DNA of 64,000 nt from Neurospora tetraspora (taxonomy: Eukaryota; Ascomycota; Sordariomycetes; Sordariales; Sordariaceae), in the NCBI RefSeq assembly GCF_033439725.1, contig NW_026944385.1, positions 1,302,001 through 1,366,000 of the forward strand, in the 5' to 3' direction. The position numbers and the translations under genes were made by a program. Shown piece by piece: positions 12,118 to 23,249 of the stretch (within the stretch, counting starts at the first letter, position 1; the number at the start of each line of letters is the position of its first letter). The notes under the pieces are model-generated. The model ran no database searches, was not told the origin of the DNA, and was given only the letters and a program-made list of their open reading frames with translations.

Positions 12118-13918
12118 AGGTAAGCGATGGCGTACAAGTAGAGGGAGGAGAAATTAATTAAAGAACTATAGAGGATAACGAGCCGGGAAACGTAGTAGCG
12201 TACTAGTATCTAATTATTAACTATCTATTAAATTAATATTCTTCTCTCTAAACGACGATGTTATTAATAAAGTAAAATTAGAAAATTATAGAAATAGAAG
12301 GCTAAAGATCGTAATAAATACCTAATTTAATCCTTAAATTCGAATTTAAATTATATATTAATATAACAATCAAATTTATCTTTTCAAAAATTGAATTCTT
12401 GCGCGCGGCCGCCACGCCTATTAATAAAGAATTTAAATTTAAATTTTATGTTCGTTTATTATCGTATCATTAATTACTAATATTAATATATTCCCGTTAT
12501 AAGGTTAAAAGGACGCTTTAATAAATAGTAAATAGCGAATATCGGTATATACCGAATTTATAGCCTAAAGGATATTCGTTAGACCGGCCGTACCTACGGG
12601 GGTAGCGGGAGCTATTAAGAAAACGGGAATTATAATATCGAATTATTGCCGTCGAAAGCATAAATAATAATAGGGGTGATTTAACCGATAAAGCAACTAT
12701 TAGTAAGACGGTAAAAATTGTAGTACTCTATCTATTCGTTAAAGCAGCGGCTATAAAATTCGGAGGGTATTAGAAGAAAAATATAAAAGCGTTCGTAAAG
12801 GATATAAATTCTAATTACTAAAATGTTGGAGGAATTACGGAGGGTAATAGTAAAAGTAAGTATAATGTTATTTATATTTCCTATGTAAGCGGCGATTATA
12901 TTCTTTTAAAACCTAATTATATAATTATAGAAGACTGGAAAGGAATTATAAAAATACCGATTTAGAATTTCGGGATACGCCGAATATATATTATTACTTG
13001 GAAAAATAATTTTATTAGTACTAATATTAATAGAAAAGGAATAAAAGTCTTTTCAATTTTATTGAATATAAACGAAGTAACCTACGGCTAGGACTATAAT
13101 AGTACCGGTAGTGTTAGGAGGTAAATTAATAATAGCGTTCGTAGCCTCCTAAAAAGAAATAGTATAAAGCGGATAGTAAATAATATTATTGAATAATTAA
13201 TATAAAAAATTTAAAATAGAAAAGAAAAGTATTTACTAAGGCTAAAAGCGGTCGGGCTTAATAAGCAGGGTTAAATTATAAAAAGTATATTGGTTGGCGG
13301 GGCTTAAGAAGGCGGCTATAATAATAATATAAATAAGTATATAAATTTACGCAAAGGAAGGAGGAAGAAAAGAAGGAGGAGAAGAAAGGAAGGAGGAAAG
13401 GTTCGTATAATCAGAATTAGGAATATAAAATAGAATAGAATTGGGGCAAACAATTAAAGTATAAGAATACGGGCGTTATTAAAATGTTTTTACATAAATT
13501 AATTTTGGATAATAAAATATAAGAAAGGCGGTAAGGGAAGACGGTAGAAGAGAATAGAAGAAAGGCGAAAAAAATAATTTAGGACGAAAAGACGGCTAAT
13601 AGGTATTAAAACGGTAATAGGGTGAATAAAATATAATAAAACGGAAAGCGGTCAATTTAAACTTAGGATAGCGGCTGGTAGAAAATAGGGGAATAACGGA
13701 CAATAAATAGAAAGTAGTCGAAACCGGCGGAAAAATAAGATTAATAGGTATTAAATAGCGGGTTAATACTGGTATAAGAATAAAAAGAGCCAAAGAGGGT
13801 AGTATTTTAGCGAAGGTATATTCGGTTATAAAAGTAAATTACGGAGGAATAATAACGGAAGAGCGTTAGTAAAAAAATTATTAATATAACATATTTATAT
13901 GTTTTAGGATAGAAATTT
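12118..13918. other. RIPed 3' internal region, no gene seen
   Basis: AT-rich sequence between pol and the 3' LTR. I see no conserved protein motif on either strand. It contains a nearly pure purine stretch at 13,353-13,401. The 65-codon minus-strand open stretch near 13,596-13,793 has no recognisable content. Confidence 0.4.
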
Positions 13919-14223
13919 AAAAAAGGGGGGATTATATTAAATCGCTAAAGATTTATTAGGTATTGGACCCGTACTAATACCGAGAAGCGCCGACGTCTAT
14001 ATAATATAGTGCCGTAATATAGCGTCGGAACGGTTCGGAGCCGTCGCAAATTTAACTACTATAGGATAGAGTTTATAATAATATAAATAGCCGGTCGGAC
14101 TCGCTTCCAGAATTATTAGGGTTAATTATTAATATATCTTTAATCCTCCCCCTACTTTGACGTCCTCTACGTACTTGCGCTATTTGTAGGCATCTCAACC
14201 TACCTTCCTCTACGATCCTAACA
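13919..14223 (+). repeat. polypurine tract and 3' LTR
   Basis: A clean purine tract (AAAAAAGGGGGGA, 13,919-13,931) is followed by ~290 bases whose last 85 match the first 85 bases of the window. A polypurine tract directly before the LTR is the second-strand priming site of LTR elements. The LTR start at 13,932 is placed from the tract; the usual TG..CA ends are not preserved, possibly through RIP. Confidence 0.5.
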
Positions 14224-15267
14224 TAACGTTATTAATTATTTTAAGAAGGATTAGGTTTTTATAATTATTAATAATAGAAATAAGGGTAATAATAAAGAAT
14301 TTAACGAAGAAGAATTTAGTAGTAAAAATTCTAATTCTTTATTGTTATAGTCTTTTAGTAGCAAGGCGGTAGCTTAATAATTATAATAGGAGGCGGTTAG
14401 CTAGTAGGAGAAAAATAATTTCGAACGATTGCGCCGCTTATATTAGAAAGTTAGGACGGCTAAAACGATATAGGTTAATTTAGGCCTATTACTTTAAAAG
14501 GTCACTAATATTAAATTAGGGCTATTTTATTTATAGTAATATTTAATTTACGCCGCTTTTATATCGGATTTCAAAACTATTTAATCTTTCCTTTATTATT
14601 AATTCGAAGAAGCTTAAGAGGCTATTGTTAAATAGATTAAGTTGAATTTTATACCCTACAAAATAGAATAGGCGGATTGTTTTACAAAGAATTATTTTAA
14701 TTATAATTAGCGTAGGGAGGATAGCTCAGTTGGGAAGATTTAGGCTTAGTTTACCTTGTAGTTGTTTTTGTAAGGTTATAAGTTCGAATCCCGCTCCCCT
14801 CCCTTCCATTCGATCTTTTCTAGGTTCGGGATCGGTATTAGAATTCTTTCCCTACCAAGAGTACGTAATTAAACTTATAGGGTTCTTCTTAATTTAAAAC
14901 CTTAGGATAAAGCGATTTAGCGTTTGAAAATCTCTTCCTCGATAGCGACGCTACGCTAAATAAATTTAAATCGATTTTCTATTCTCCGAAAAGTAATTAC
15001 CCTATCCAATAATATGATAATTTCTCCGCTTAATTAGCGTACGATTCCTTAAGTAAGTAGGGTAATATTTGCCCTCGCTTCGAAATTAGGGCCCTTAGAC
15101 CGAAAGAAGACTTTAAAAACGCCAATCGAAATCCGTAAGATTCCTCTTCCTTCCCCCTTCCCTGCTATAAAAATAGACGATCCTAGGCGACGATAAGGGT
15201 GGGGGTGGAGGGGTTAGCTATAAGAACATAACGAAGGGAAGGCTTAGATTAAAGGAAGGATATATTA
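14224..15267. other. RIPed intergenic DNA
   Basis: AT-rich sequence between the 3' LTR and the solitary LINE end. Apart from the tRNA-like relic at 14,715-14,802 I see no motif. It does not resemble the region upstream of the other LINE end. Confidence 0.4.
14715..14802 (+). pseudogene. tRNA-like relic inside RIPed DNA
   Basis: GGGAGGATAGCTCAGTTGG gives a seven-base acceptor strand followed by a near-perfect A box. AGTTCGAATCC, about 50 bases on, is a perfect B box with a TTCGAAT loop, and the sequence ends in TCCCCTC, which pairs with the acceptor apart from one mismatch and one wobble. The T stem (ATAAG against CCCGC) pairs badly, as if GC pairs had been mutated to AT by RIP, and the D and anticodon arms cannot be folded convincingly. 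I cannot name the anticodon. A tRNA pseudogene is most likely. Confidence 0.4.
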
Positions 15268-15415
15268 AATATAAAGACGCGGGAGGTTTTTATCCCGTAT
15301 TTGTAGTAGATATACGGTTTTTCCGCCTAGCTTTGAATAACGAAGGACTGTATGCCTAAATAAAGCAATTAAATTAGAATAGTTGAAGCGTGAATAAGAT
15401 TATTATTATTATTAT
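15268..15415 (+). repeat. LINE 3' end, copy 2, with ATT tail
   Basis: Shares with 7198-7335 the blocks AAGACGCGGG, GGTTTTTA(C/T)CCCG, TTTTTCC, AGCTTTGA/AGCTTTAA, TATGCC/CATACCC and AGCGTGAATAAGATTATTATTATT. It is longer by about a dozen bases in the middle. No LINE coding sequence precedes it, so it would be an extremely 5'-truncated insertion. Confidence 0.5.
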
Positions 15416-16640
15416 AATTAGCGTACTATATTATTAAATAAATTTAATAACGGCTCGTTAAAATCGTATGGCCTCTCTACCCGCAGTGGTCTAATTAATT
15501 TCTACGACACTTATAATATTTATATACTTAACCGTTATACGTATTTTAAAAAAAAAGCTTAATACTTTTATTTCGTATATGAGGGTTAGATAAGTAGGCA
15601 ATAAGTAAATAGGTACGACCCCGCTAGAATCAACTATTTAAGGGTTAAATTTAATCGAAAAGTAATATTAAAAATTGAAAGCGAACCTCCCTACCCCCAA
15701 ACAACCGTTTAATATATTTTTAGAACCTTACTTAAATAATTTCTATACTTAATATAGCCTCCCTTATACGTATAAAATAGAGAGAGTTTTTAATAAGGAT
15801 AAGGAGGGTAGCGTTTTAGTAAATAGGGAGGATATTTATCCATTTTAATACCTTTATTAGCGACGTATAAATTTTAATCTCCTTTAGTCTCCCCTATTTA
15901 ATAGTTATTACTTCCCTATATTAATATATATTATAGGGTATAGTAGATAAATACTTACGACTTTAACTAGCTATTAAAGAAATCCTTAAGGGCCGCCTTC
16001 CTAAATAGGATAGCCCGTTTAATAACGAGGTTATCCTACTAGGTAGGTTACCCCGGGGCAATTTAATTTAAATAATTTAGGATAAGAAAAGTAAAGGGAA
16101 GGCTATTATTATAATTTCTTGTAGTAAGTCTAAGAATACGGTTCCTATACGCCTTTTAGTACGTTGTAACTATTTCTAGTACGAGTTGGGATTTAATATC
16201 GAGGAGATAGATATTAGTAACGCCTATACTTAAATAAAGTAGTACGTAATTGTATTAAGGTAATTAATGACAACGACGACGAAGAGGATAAAGAGCTAGG
16301 TAAATATTAGGAGGAGAGGGTTTAAGAGTATATGGTAAGAGAGGAGGCGAGAGGAGAGGAGGCTGGAACGCCTATTGAAATATCTTTTAAACTTTCGTCC
16401 TTGAGTAGCGATTTTGAGTTTAGCGAGTAGCGCCTTGTTTAGTTAGATAGCTTTAATATTATGAAAAGTATTACTAGATATTTTAATACTATGAAAAGAA
16501 TCGCTAGAATGTTTGTTTTGGGAAGATAGGGAAGGATATAGCTGTCTTGTAGACTTAAAATTTTTAGCGGTATGTCTGGGATATTAGAAAATTCGAAATT
16601 ACTAGTAAAAACGGCCAGTATTATATGATAGCTGTTATGG
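15416..16640. other. end of the RIPed block
   Basis: AT-rich DNA grading into normal composition. From about 16,640 the base composition and codon texture change to those of the gene-bearing part. The segment 16,250-16,535 has coding-like content (separate entry). An imperfect 30-base tandem duplication lies at about 16,450-16,510 (two copies of TTTAATA.TATGAAAAG.AT). Confidence 0.5.
16250..16535 (+). pseudogene. RIP-damaged acidic coding tail
   Basis: One plus-strand frame reads NCIKVINDNDDEEDKELGKY, then EERV, EYMVREEARGEEAG and on through FKLSSLSSDFEFSE. The interruptions are all TAG or TAA codons that a single transition would restore to Gln. The highly acidic and then serine-rich character is unlike the element's proteins. 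I infer the end of some coding sequence captured in the RIPed block; the family is unknown. Confidence 0.3.
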
Positions 16641-18933
16641 GAAAATAGAGGGTACTTCTAGGATTCAATAGAGTGCGGAGAGGGTTTCCCTACTCCATTG
16701 CTTCAACGAGCACCTGTAAATTTTCTCTGTTGCCCACTTTCGGAGAGGCCAACAACCACGGAAGTTACCTCCTCTTCCCGCCATCACTCATTGGTCCCGG
16801 CACAACAGTTACGACTAAGGACAGCAGATATCAGTAATAGTTATCTGTTAAAGCAGACAAACTTACATGACAGGCGCCATAACCGACATGCGGAGAGTAC
16901 AGATTCGTGCAGGTGTTTACACCTCCACGTCCCAGTCGGTAACCTCAACCTCAACTTCGTGATCCTCCCCACGGCACCAGACATCACTGTAGCACGACGA
17001 CGATCAAACCCTTAAATAGGGCTGTGATAACATGAAGGCGTGCTTGTGCATCGCTGAGACTACCAACTAGCCACTACCATCTCTTCAACCTTCCCACCTC
17101 GAAGGCGACCTTGAACGCCACTGTGCTCGGCTTCGGTCAGGGATGGTACTTTTGGGCCAAGGTAGTGGTTGATGAGGAGGAAAAGCTAACTAATAGAAGC
17201 CCCACGATTCCAAGTCTTTATACCTTCCCTACCTGTACTATGCGCACAGCGCACCTTCCCAACCTCTAGAGCCTGGGGCTCCTTGGAAGCCTTCAGCAGT
17301 GCATTTCGGACATGTCATTGGCCGGACACACAAATTCCGTACACCCTAACCCATTTGGAGCCACGTAAGACTCACAGCGGCTTTGACGGCCCGGGCTGGA
17401 TGCACGAGACCCTTCTTGCAGCAAGTGCGTAAGATTGCGGCTTGCAGGCCATTTCCCTTTCTCATCACTTTTACTTGACTGCTTGTGGACGACAGCGGAC
17501 GACAGTGGACCAGCAGCAAGCCGCTGTCAGCGCCGAGTGGTGTTGTGGACGGGTCGAAGCCCAATTCTCCTCAACCGAAGGTCAGTGGTGAGTTTGATTG
17601 GTAAAAGAGGTGGTGAAAACGGATAAGAAGGCAAGAAGGCTGCGAGCGCCAAGTTATATATTCGACAGAATGCGGCTTGTGGAGAACAAAGGGCTGGTTA
17701 TAGTCCCCAGTCCGGCCGAGCCGGTTCGATCAGTTTTAGCATCCTCAGCTTAGCCTCTATCACAAGCCAAGCACACCGAGCCTTCTACTCTCCGGAGCCT
17801 TGCGGGGAATCCTTGCTCGCACGTCATTTCTAGAGGTAATCGAATGATACAGTGTGCAATGGAGCGGCTGGGGCGGGTCATCTTCCTGCACCGGAAACCT
17901 TTTTGGTGTTTTGATGAAGTGCGGAGAATCTTGCAAGCTGCAGCCGGGACTCGCTAGGGAAGCCTGAATGGTCGGTGGTCTCGGCGATGGTGAAACCCTT
18001 CCAGGTCCCCGGGAATCTCTTCAATTCGCGTGGCGCGGTTGCTCGAGCAACGAATAGGGGGTCTATCGAGTGCAGACCCACCCACCATATATCTCACTTA
18101 CACAACCGGATGGGCTCAGTGCTGGAGCACTGCTTACGCCAAGGTCCAAACACAGTGCAGGAAGGAAGATCATGAAAAAAGCTCTTGCGGCATAACTTGT
18201 GTTGGCTCCATCTGATAAGTCAAGAGCCTTCAGCTCGACACAAGGATGGATACCCAACGATGGGATATTGGGAGAACTGCAGAACTCAGAATTCGGACTG
18301 ATAGGACCGGATACCTACCTGGATGATTATCACCAGCCGCATCATGTTAGTGATCAAGCACTCATCAGCACGCCGGCCTCCACCTCATCCAGAAGCTTGA
18401 GGCCGAGGAGCCGCAAAGCTGTCAATATTGCATGGAATTTGCAATGCGGGGGGCCGTCCAGGGCTCTTCGGTGCAAGTGAAAGCCTCGCGATCGGTGGTC
18501 TGTAGATGACGACTCCTCCGTTGGTTGCCAATTGCGCAAGTTTCAGGTTTTGATAATTGGCACTTTGGGTTCTTGGGCATCGCAGCAGATGCCAAGATAT
18601 TGGCATGAATGGCACTGCCACAGAGCAATGGTGTTGGCGGTTTGGCGGAGAGTTTCCCAGACTCAAGTCCGTCCGCGGCGCGGCTCGATCAACAAGGGCC
18701 ATAATCGATACGAATTACCAATCGAGGCTGCGATGATCTCAAAGTCCTTGTGAAGTTGAAGAGAAGGAGTCGACGAGGCAGTCCAGATATAAGAAGGGAG
18801 TTACTCGCCGGCGTTCATGGTTTCACTTTGTGTACCACCGCAGCACAGTTTGCTTCTTCATCACCAGTCTTCACCCACTAAAAGTCTCACTCACCTTTCT
18901 TTCGTTTAAGTCCTTCGGAACTTCACCGTCACC
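16641..18933. other. gene-poor interval upstream of the fasciclin gene
   Basis: Normal-GC DNA. The open stretches on both strands are short (up to 105 codons), overlap in several frames and show no recognisable motif or splice pairing, so I call no gene. A possible TATA-like GATATAAG lies near 18,786, about 150 bases before the fasciclin start codon, and a CT-rich leader follows it. Confidence 0.4.
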
Positions 18934-20133
18934 ATGATCCCTCGTCACATCCTCCTCGCCCTGTCCGCGGCAACGCTCGCTTTCGCCGACACCCTGATCA
19001 ACACCCTCCAGCAGAATGGCTTCAGCGACTTCGCCAGCATCTACCAAGATGCGGACCCCAGCATTCTCTCCAACGTCAACGCCGGCAGCAACATGATCAT
19101 CTATGCCACCAAGAACACCCAGTCCACCAGCAACTCTACCCTTGGCCGTCGTAAGACCACCGTCAACACCCAGATTGCCGCCATGTCTTCGGTGCAGAAC
19201 ACAGCCTCCAGCTCGAAGAAGCTACGCTTCAAGCGGCAGCAGGCCAACTCGCCCGCAGCTGTCTACCAGTCTCTGCTGAGTGACCCGGAGATCGTCAACC
19301 TCGGCCCGGGCGTCAACCAGTCTCTTGTTGAGAAGCCCGTCGGAGACGCGGGTGTGCCCACCGTCTTCGCCGGTGTGGGTAAGGCTGTTCCGGTTGTGGG
19401 TGATGATATCCCCTTTGACGGAGGTGTCATCAGGCCCGTTGATTCGTAAGTCTTTCCCACTCCTCTTCTCTTCCTCTCCCTTCCTCTCCCTGTAACACCA
19501 GACCCAACACTAACCTCCCGCCAACAACACCAGACTCGTCGAAATCCCCGGCTCCATCCCCAACACCCTCGCCCTCTTCCCCCAACTCTCCAACCTCACC
19601 GCCCTCCTGACCCAATTCAACCTCGTCGAACCCGTCAGCGAGGCCACCGGCATCACCGTCCTCGCGCCCGAGAACAGCGCTTTCGCCGCGGTCGACACCT
19701 CCGGCCTCACCGACGAGCAGATCGTCGCCATCCTCAGCCAGCACGTCATTGTCAATTATGTCGGCTACTCCCCGCGGTTGAAGGATGGACAGGTCCTCAA
19801 CACCCTGGCCAACGGCACTGTTACTGTTGCTGTCAGGGACAGCGGTGTCTACTTCAACGGTGCCAAGGTCACTGCTGCTGATGTTATTGTTGGTAATGGT
19901 GTTGTGCATACTGTTGCTTCGGTGAGTAACCTCCCTTGGGGTCGGTTGAATGACAGAGGTGACGGTTGAACGTGTTGCTGACACATCATCATCGGGAGCA
20001 GGTTGTCGGTTCCGAGGACGCTGGTGTCCCTGGGGAGAACCCCCCTGCCACCGGCGCTGCTGGCCGTGTTGGACTTGGCCTGAAGACCCTCGGCCTTGCT
20101 GCTCTTGGCATGGCTGTTGCTGCTTTGTTCTAA
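18934..20133 (+). CDS. secreted fasciclin (FAS1) domain protein, GPI type
   Basis: Three exons, 18934-19445, 19534-19921 and 20002-20133, give 343 residues. Introns start GTAAGT and GTGAGT, end CAG, and join frames cleanly (PVDS|LVEIPG; VASVVGSE). The N-terminus MIPRHILLALSAATLAFA is a signal peptide. Residues ~170-300 form one FAS1 domain with the usual ITVLAPENSAF motif and a final VHTVAS block. The end (LGLAALGMAVAALF) is a hydrophobic tail after a Gly/Ala-rich spacer, as in GPI-anchored proteins. FAS1 proteins mediate adhesion or wall association at the cell surface. N-glycosylation sequons (NQS, NLT, NGT) are present. The start codon is the first ATG after a CACC context. Adhesion in this organism is inference from the family. 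Confidence 0.88.
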
Positions 20134-21739
20134 ATGTAACTGCTAATGTTTGAAGGAGGATTGGTTGAGAGACTGGGGGATGCCGTGATAAGGTCAAGGA
20201 AGGTCGCGGAGGCTGTGAGGCTGTGAGGCTCTCTCGCTCTGTTAACGATTGTATGTAATGTCTGATTATGCAGATTAATGATAATTACGAACCACTGTCT
20301 ATACCTTCCTTGGAATCATGGCAGCATCACTTGATGGATATCAGTTGCTGGGTAGTCATTGTAGAGCGCCATGTAAGTGTTGGTGGGGGCCGAAGAAGAG
20401 AGGGTTAGGGTTGGCTATGGTGATATGGCTCGGAACAGGAACTCTCGTATCTGGCCCAATCGAGGAGTTGGGTCCAAGACCAAACTCTATGGTTCATCGG
20501 TCAGTTATTCGGTATCATCCCAATTTCTTCGAACAAGTCGTGAGTCAAAATGATTTCAATACTCGTCACTTGAAGTGATTCGGTCGGCACCTTTCTCACC
20601 GTCGCACAACCGAACCCGTCATTATTCTAGTCACCACGACACGTGCCCGGCATGACGGCGTAAACGGGAGTGAGACCTCGCGCAAACGGCCAACGGCGAC
20701 TCGTATGGTTTGAATACGATGTTCAAGAAACGAAATGACAAGAGCAAGGTAAGCATCGTGAAAGCGATCGAGTGTTTGCGGCACGAAAACGAGGTGTCGA
20801 GTCGAAAAAGAACCCCGCCTTTTGAAAGATCGGGTCTCGTTTAAACGTGCCGCTGAACCACTGAAACAGACGCCATTGGCGCTATCAGATGCCCTAGTAG
20901 AGCCGCACCCACATCCCTGGAAGCCCAGCATGTCGGCGTCATCCGGGCCATTGAAGCCAGGCACAACCCGGGGCGTCGGGCCAGACCCGGGCAGACCACC
21001 ACGACCACCTCACCTGAAAATGCCCCTCTGCGCCTCCCCGAATTTGCCCGCATTGCCCGCTCAGCCATCATTCTTGTCAGGTGTGGCTGCAATGGCAGAA
21101 TCGAATTTGCAACAGTTGTCAGTGTCACAGCCCCGCAGGCCTCTAAAAAGTCTCAAAAGTGCCTTGGAGGTTTGCACATTCTCATCAAACAATTTCCTCA
21201 CGAGGATTCATGGACAACACACCAATCCACATGGAACAGCCGTGGTGACCCATCCATCCTGGTGATGCCGACCATGGCGTGCTTCACCAACAAGGGGCGA
21301 AGCGTTTGCTTTGGCATGGGAGTCCTCGGGTTTGTCAAGTCTCCATGATTTCACTTTTATACTCGTACCCATCGCATCTTGAACAGGAGTTTCCCATCTC
21401 GGTACTTGGTAATTGCTATCAACCGCGCTAACACATTCGAGAGCTCAACACCGTCCCAAAAGCTATCGCAACCGCCCTACTATTATTACACCGCGATACC
21501 TGAATACAACCATTAATACACCGAATAATACACCACCTCGACCAGGGGCAACAACCAAGACTCCACCTGCCGCCGACGATCACCACCTCGACGACGTCGA
21601 CACTCCACACACACACACCTTATTTCAACGTCACCATCGTTACAAGTGTCCCCTCCCTCTTCAGTGCGGCTCCACTCATCGACACCTCAACCTCAACCTC
21701 AACCTCAGGGACACATCCTCACCACAAAAGACCAAGAAG
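20134..21739. other. intergenic, with leader of the HAL2-like gene
   Basis: No supported gene. The 147-codon plus-strand stretch near 20,822-21,265 is low complexity and overlaps a minus-strand open frame of similar length. The last ~330 bases stay open in frame with the next gene but have no ATG, are Thr/Pro/His-rich and contain an ACCTCA-type hexamer repeat near 21,685-21,708, so I treat them as 5' leader. Confidence 0.45.
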
Positions 21740-23068
21740 ATGACAGTCACCACCTCCGACCCCTCCAAACCACCATACCAGCACGAGCGTCACATCGCCG
21801 AGCTAGCCGTGCAACGCGCCTCCCTCCTCACGCGCCGCGTCCTCGCCGGGATCCTCAACCCTTCAGCTTCATCATCGTCAACCTCCACCTCGGGCACCTC
21901 AACACCAAACCCTCATCTCGATCATGACCGCCGCATCAGCGTAGCCTCCATCTCCAAGCCCGACTTCTCCCCCGTGACCGCCGCCGACTTCGCCGTGCAA
22001 GCGCTCCTCACCGCCGCCATCCGCGCGCACTTTCCGCACGACGGCTTCATAGGCGAGGAGGACGCCGACGCTTTGCGCGCCGATCCGGTGCTGGCTAGGC
22101 AGGTGTTTGAGTTGGTTCGGTCTTGCGACGCCTCCACCGAGTCAGGCGATGAAGCACTGCTCTCACTAGCTGTACTCCCGCAAACCATCCCCGAGATGCT
22201 ATCCCTCATCGACCTAGGCGGACGCGGCACCGGCTCGCCTACCGCCCGCTTCTGGGCCATGGATCCCATCGACGGCACGGCGGCGTTCATGCGCGGGCAG
22301 CAATATGCTGTGAGCCTGTGTCTGATTGAGGGTGGACGGGAGGTGGTTGGCGTTTTGGGGTGTCCCAACCTAGGCATAACTCTCCCCTTTAACTCTTCCT
22401 CTTCCGCTTCCTCTTCCGCTTCCCCGAAAGCCAAAAATACTTGCACAGCCACGTACATAATCTCTGAGGACAGCACCCCATCCCCATCCCCTGACGCTCA
22501 GGGTCAGGATCAGGATCAACAACAAACAACAAACGGCATCCTCCTCAGCGCCGTGCGCTCCCAAGGCGCCACCATCCGGCCCATCGCCGACCAAACTTCC
22601 CAAGCGGACCTCCTCCCCGCAACCCCCCTCACCAAGTCCTCCACGGCCTCTACCAGCCCAACAGACATGTCCAACCTCCACTTCATAGACTCCCTCACCA
22701 CCCCCGCCACCTCCTCCTCCCTCGTCGCGCGCGTCGCCACCTTAGCCGGCGTACCCAATTACTCTTTCCCCGGCACCGAGCTCTACAGCTCACACATGCG
22801 ATACGTAGCCATGATCCTTGGCGGAAGATCGCACGTGCAGGTGCGGATCCCCAAGCCCATGACCAAGCAAACGTATATCTGGGATCACGCGGGGGCGCAG
22901 CTAATTTACGTTGAGGCGACGGGGGGTAAGGGGAAAGTGACAGATTTGTGGGGGAGGCAGATAGATTATGGACGGGGAAGGGTTCTGGATGGGAATTGGG
23001 GCGTAGTTACGGCAGATGAGGAGGTGAGCGGGAGGTTGTTAGAGATTGTGGGGACCTTGATTGGGTGA
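21740..23068 (+). CDS. 3'(2'),5'-bisphosphate nucleotidase, HAL2/MET22-like
   Basis: Intronless, 442 residues from the ATG at 21,740, which lies in a good AAG-ATG context. The open frame extends 109 codons upstream but only from a TTG, through low-complexity sequence, so I reject the longer form. Inositol-monophosphatase-superfamily motifs are clear: GEED after the DFAVQALL helix, DPIDGT at residues 175-180 (Mg-binding), and WDHAG near 381. HAL2/MET22 enzymes remove the 3' phosphate from PAP and PAPS in sulfate assimilation and are the lithium- and sodium-sensitive step in yeast. The protein is longer than yeast Met22 because of serine-rich (near 55) and Ser/Pro/Gln-rich (near 215-260) inserts. 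The family is certain; PAP as substrate is inferred from motif and length. Confidence 0.88.
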   Translation: MTVTTSDPSKPPYQHERHIAELAVQRASLLTRRVLAGILNPSASSSSTSTSGTSTPNPHLDHDRRISVASISKPDFSPVTAADFAVQALLTAAIRAHFPHDGFIGEEDADALRADPVLARQVFELVRSCDASTESGDEALLSLAVLPQTIPEMLSLIDLGGRGTGSPTARFWAMDPIDGTAAFMRGQQYAVSLCLIEGGREVVGVLGCPNLGITLPFNSSSSASSSASPKAKNTCTATYIISEDSTPSPSPDAQGQDQDQQQTTNGILLSAVRSQGATIRPIADQTSQADLLPATPLTKSSTASTSPTDMSNLHFIDSLTTPATSSSLVARVATLAGVPNYSFPGTELYSSHMRYVAMILGGRSHVQVRIPKPMTKQTYIWDHAGAQLIYVEATGGKGKVTDLWGRQIDYGRGRVLDGNWGVVTADEEVSGRLLEIVGTLIG

Positions 23069-23249
23069 TGGGGTTGCATTTTACTTGTTTTCGTTGGGGG
23101 ATCGTGGTGTTTTGATGATGATGATAGACGGTGCGGATACCATGGATGATGAAGATAGACGGCGACGGCAGCAATGCCCGGAATGAACACGTCTCGAGTT
23201 AATGCATGCCTATTATGACTACTATTATCGATACCATTAGGCCTATTTA

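Larger units (their letters stand above)
86..14223 (+). mobile_element. RIP-inactivated Ty3/gypsy chromovirus with a nested LINE
   Basis: Parts occur in the order expected for a gypsy element on the plus strand: LTR end (1-85), gag remnant (~780-1110), two CCHC knuckles (7625-7720), reverse transcriptase, RNase H, integrase and chromodomain (~8500-11,880), purine tract (13,919-13,931) and 3' LTR (13,932-14,223). About 6.2 kb between the gag halves is occupied by a LINE in the same orientation, so the element looks like a nested composite. Every reading frame is full of stops where TGG or CAG/CAA became TAG/TGA/TAA, and conserved Cys and His are replaced by Tyr, the signature of RIP. No part can be functional. 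The exact insertion point and target duplications cannot be read. Confidence 0.6.

Noticed and set aside
19430-20197. 255-codon minus-strand open frame over the fasciclin gene
   Set aside because: Antisense shadow of high-GC coding exons; the plus strand has a signal peptide, FAS1 motifs and clean splice joins.
21413-21739. N-terminal extension of the HAL2-like protein
   Set aside because: The frame is open but begins with TTG, is low complexity, and the ATG at 21,740 has a good context just before the conserved domain.
21922-22758. Minus-strand frames of 80-184 codons
   Set aside because: Shadows of the HAL2-like coding sequence with no motif of their own.
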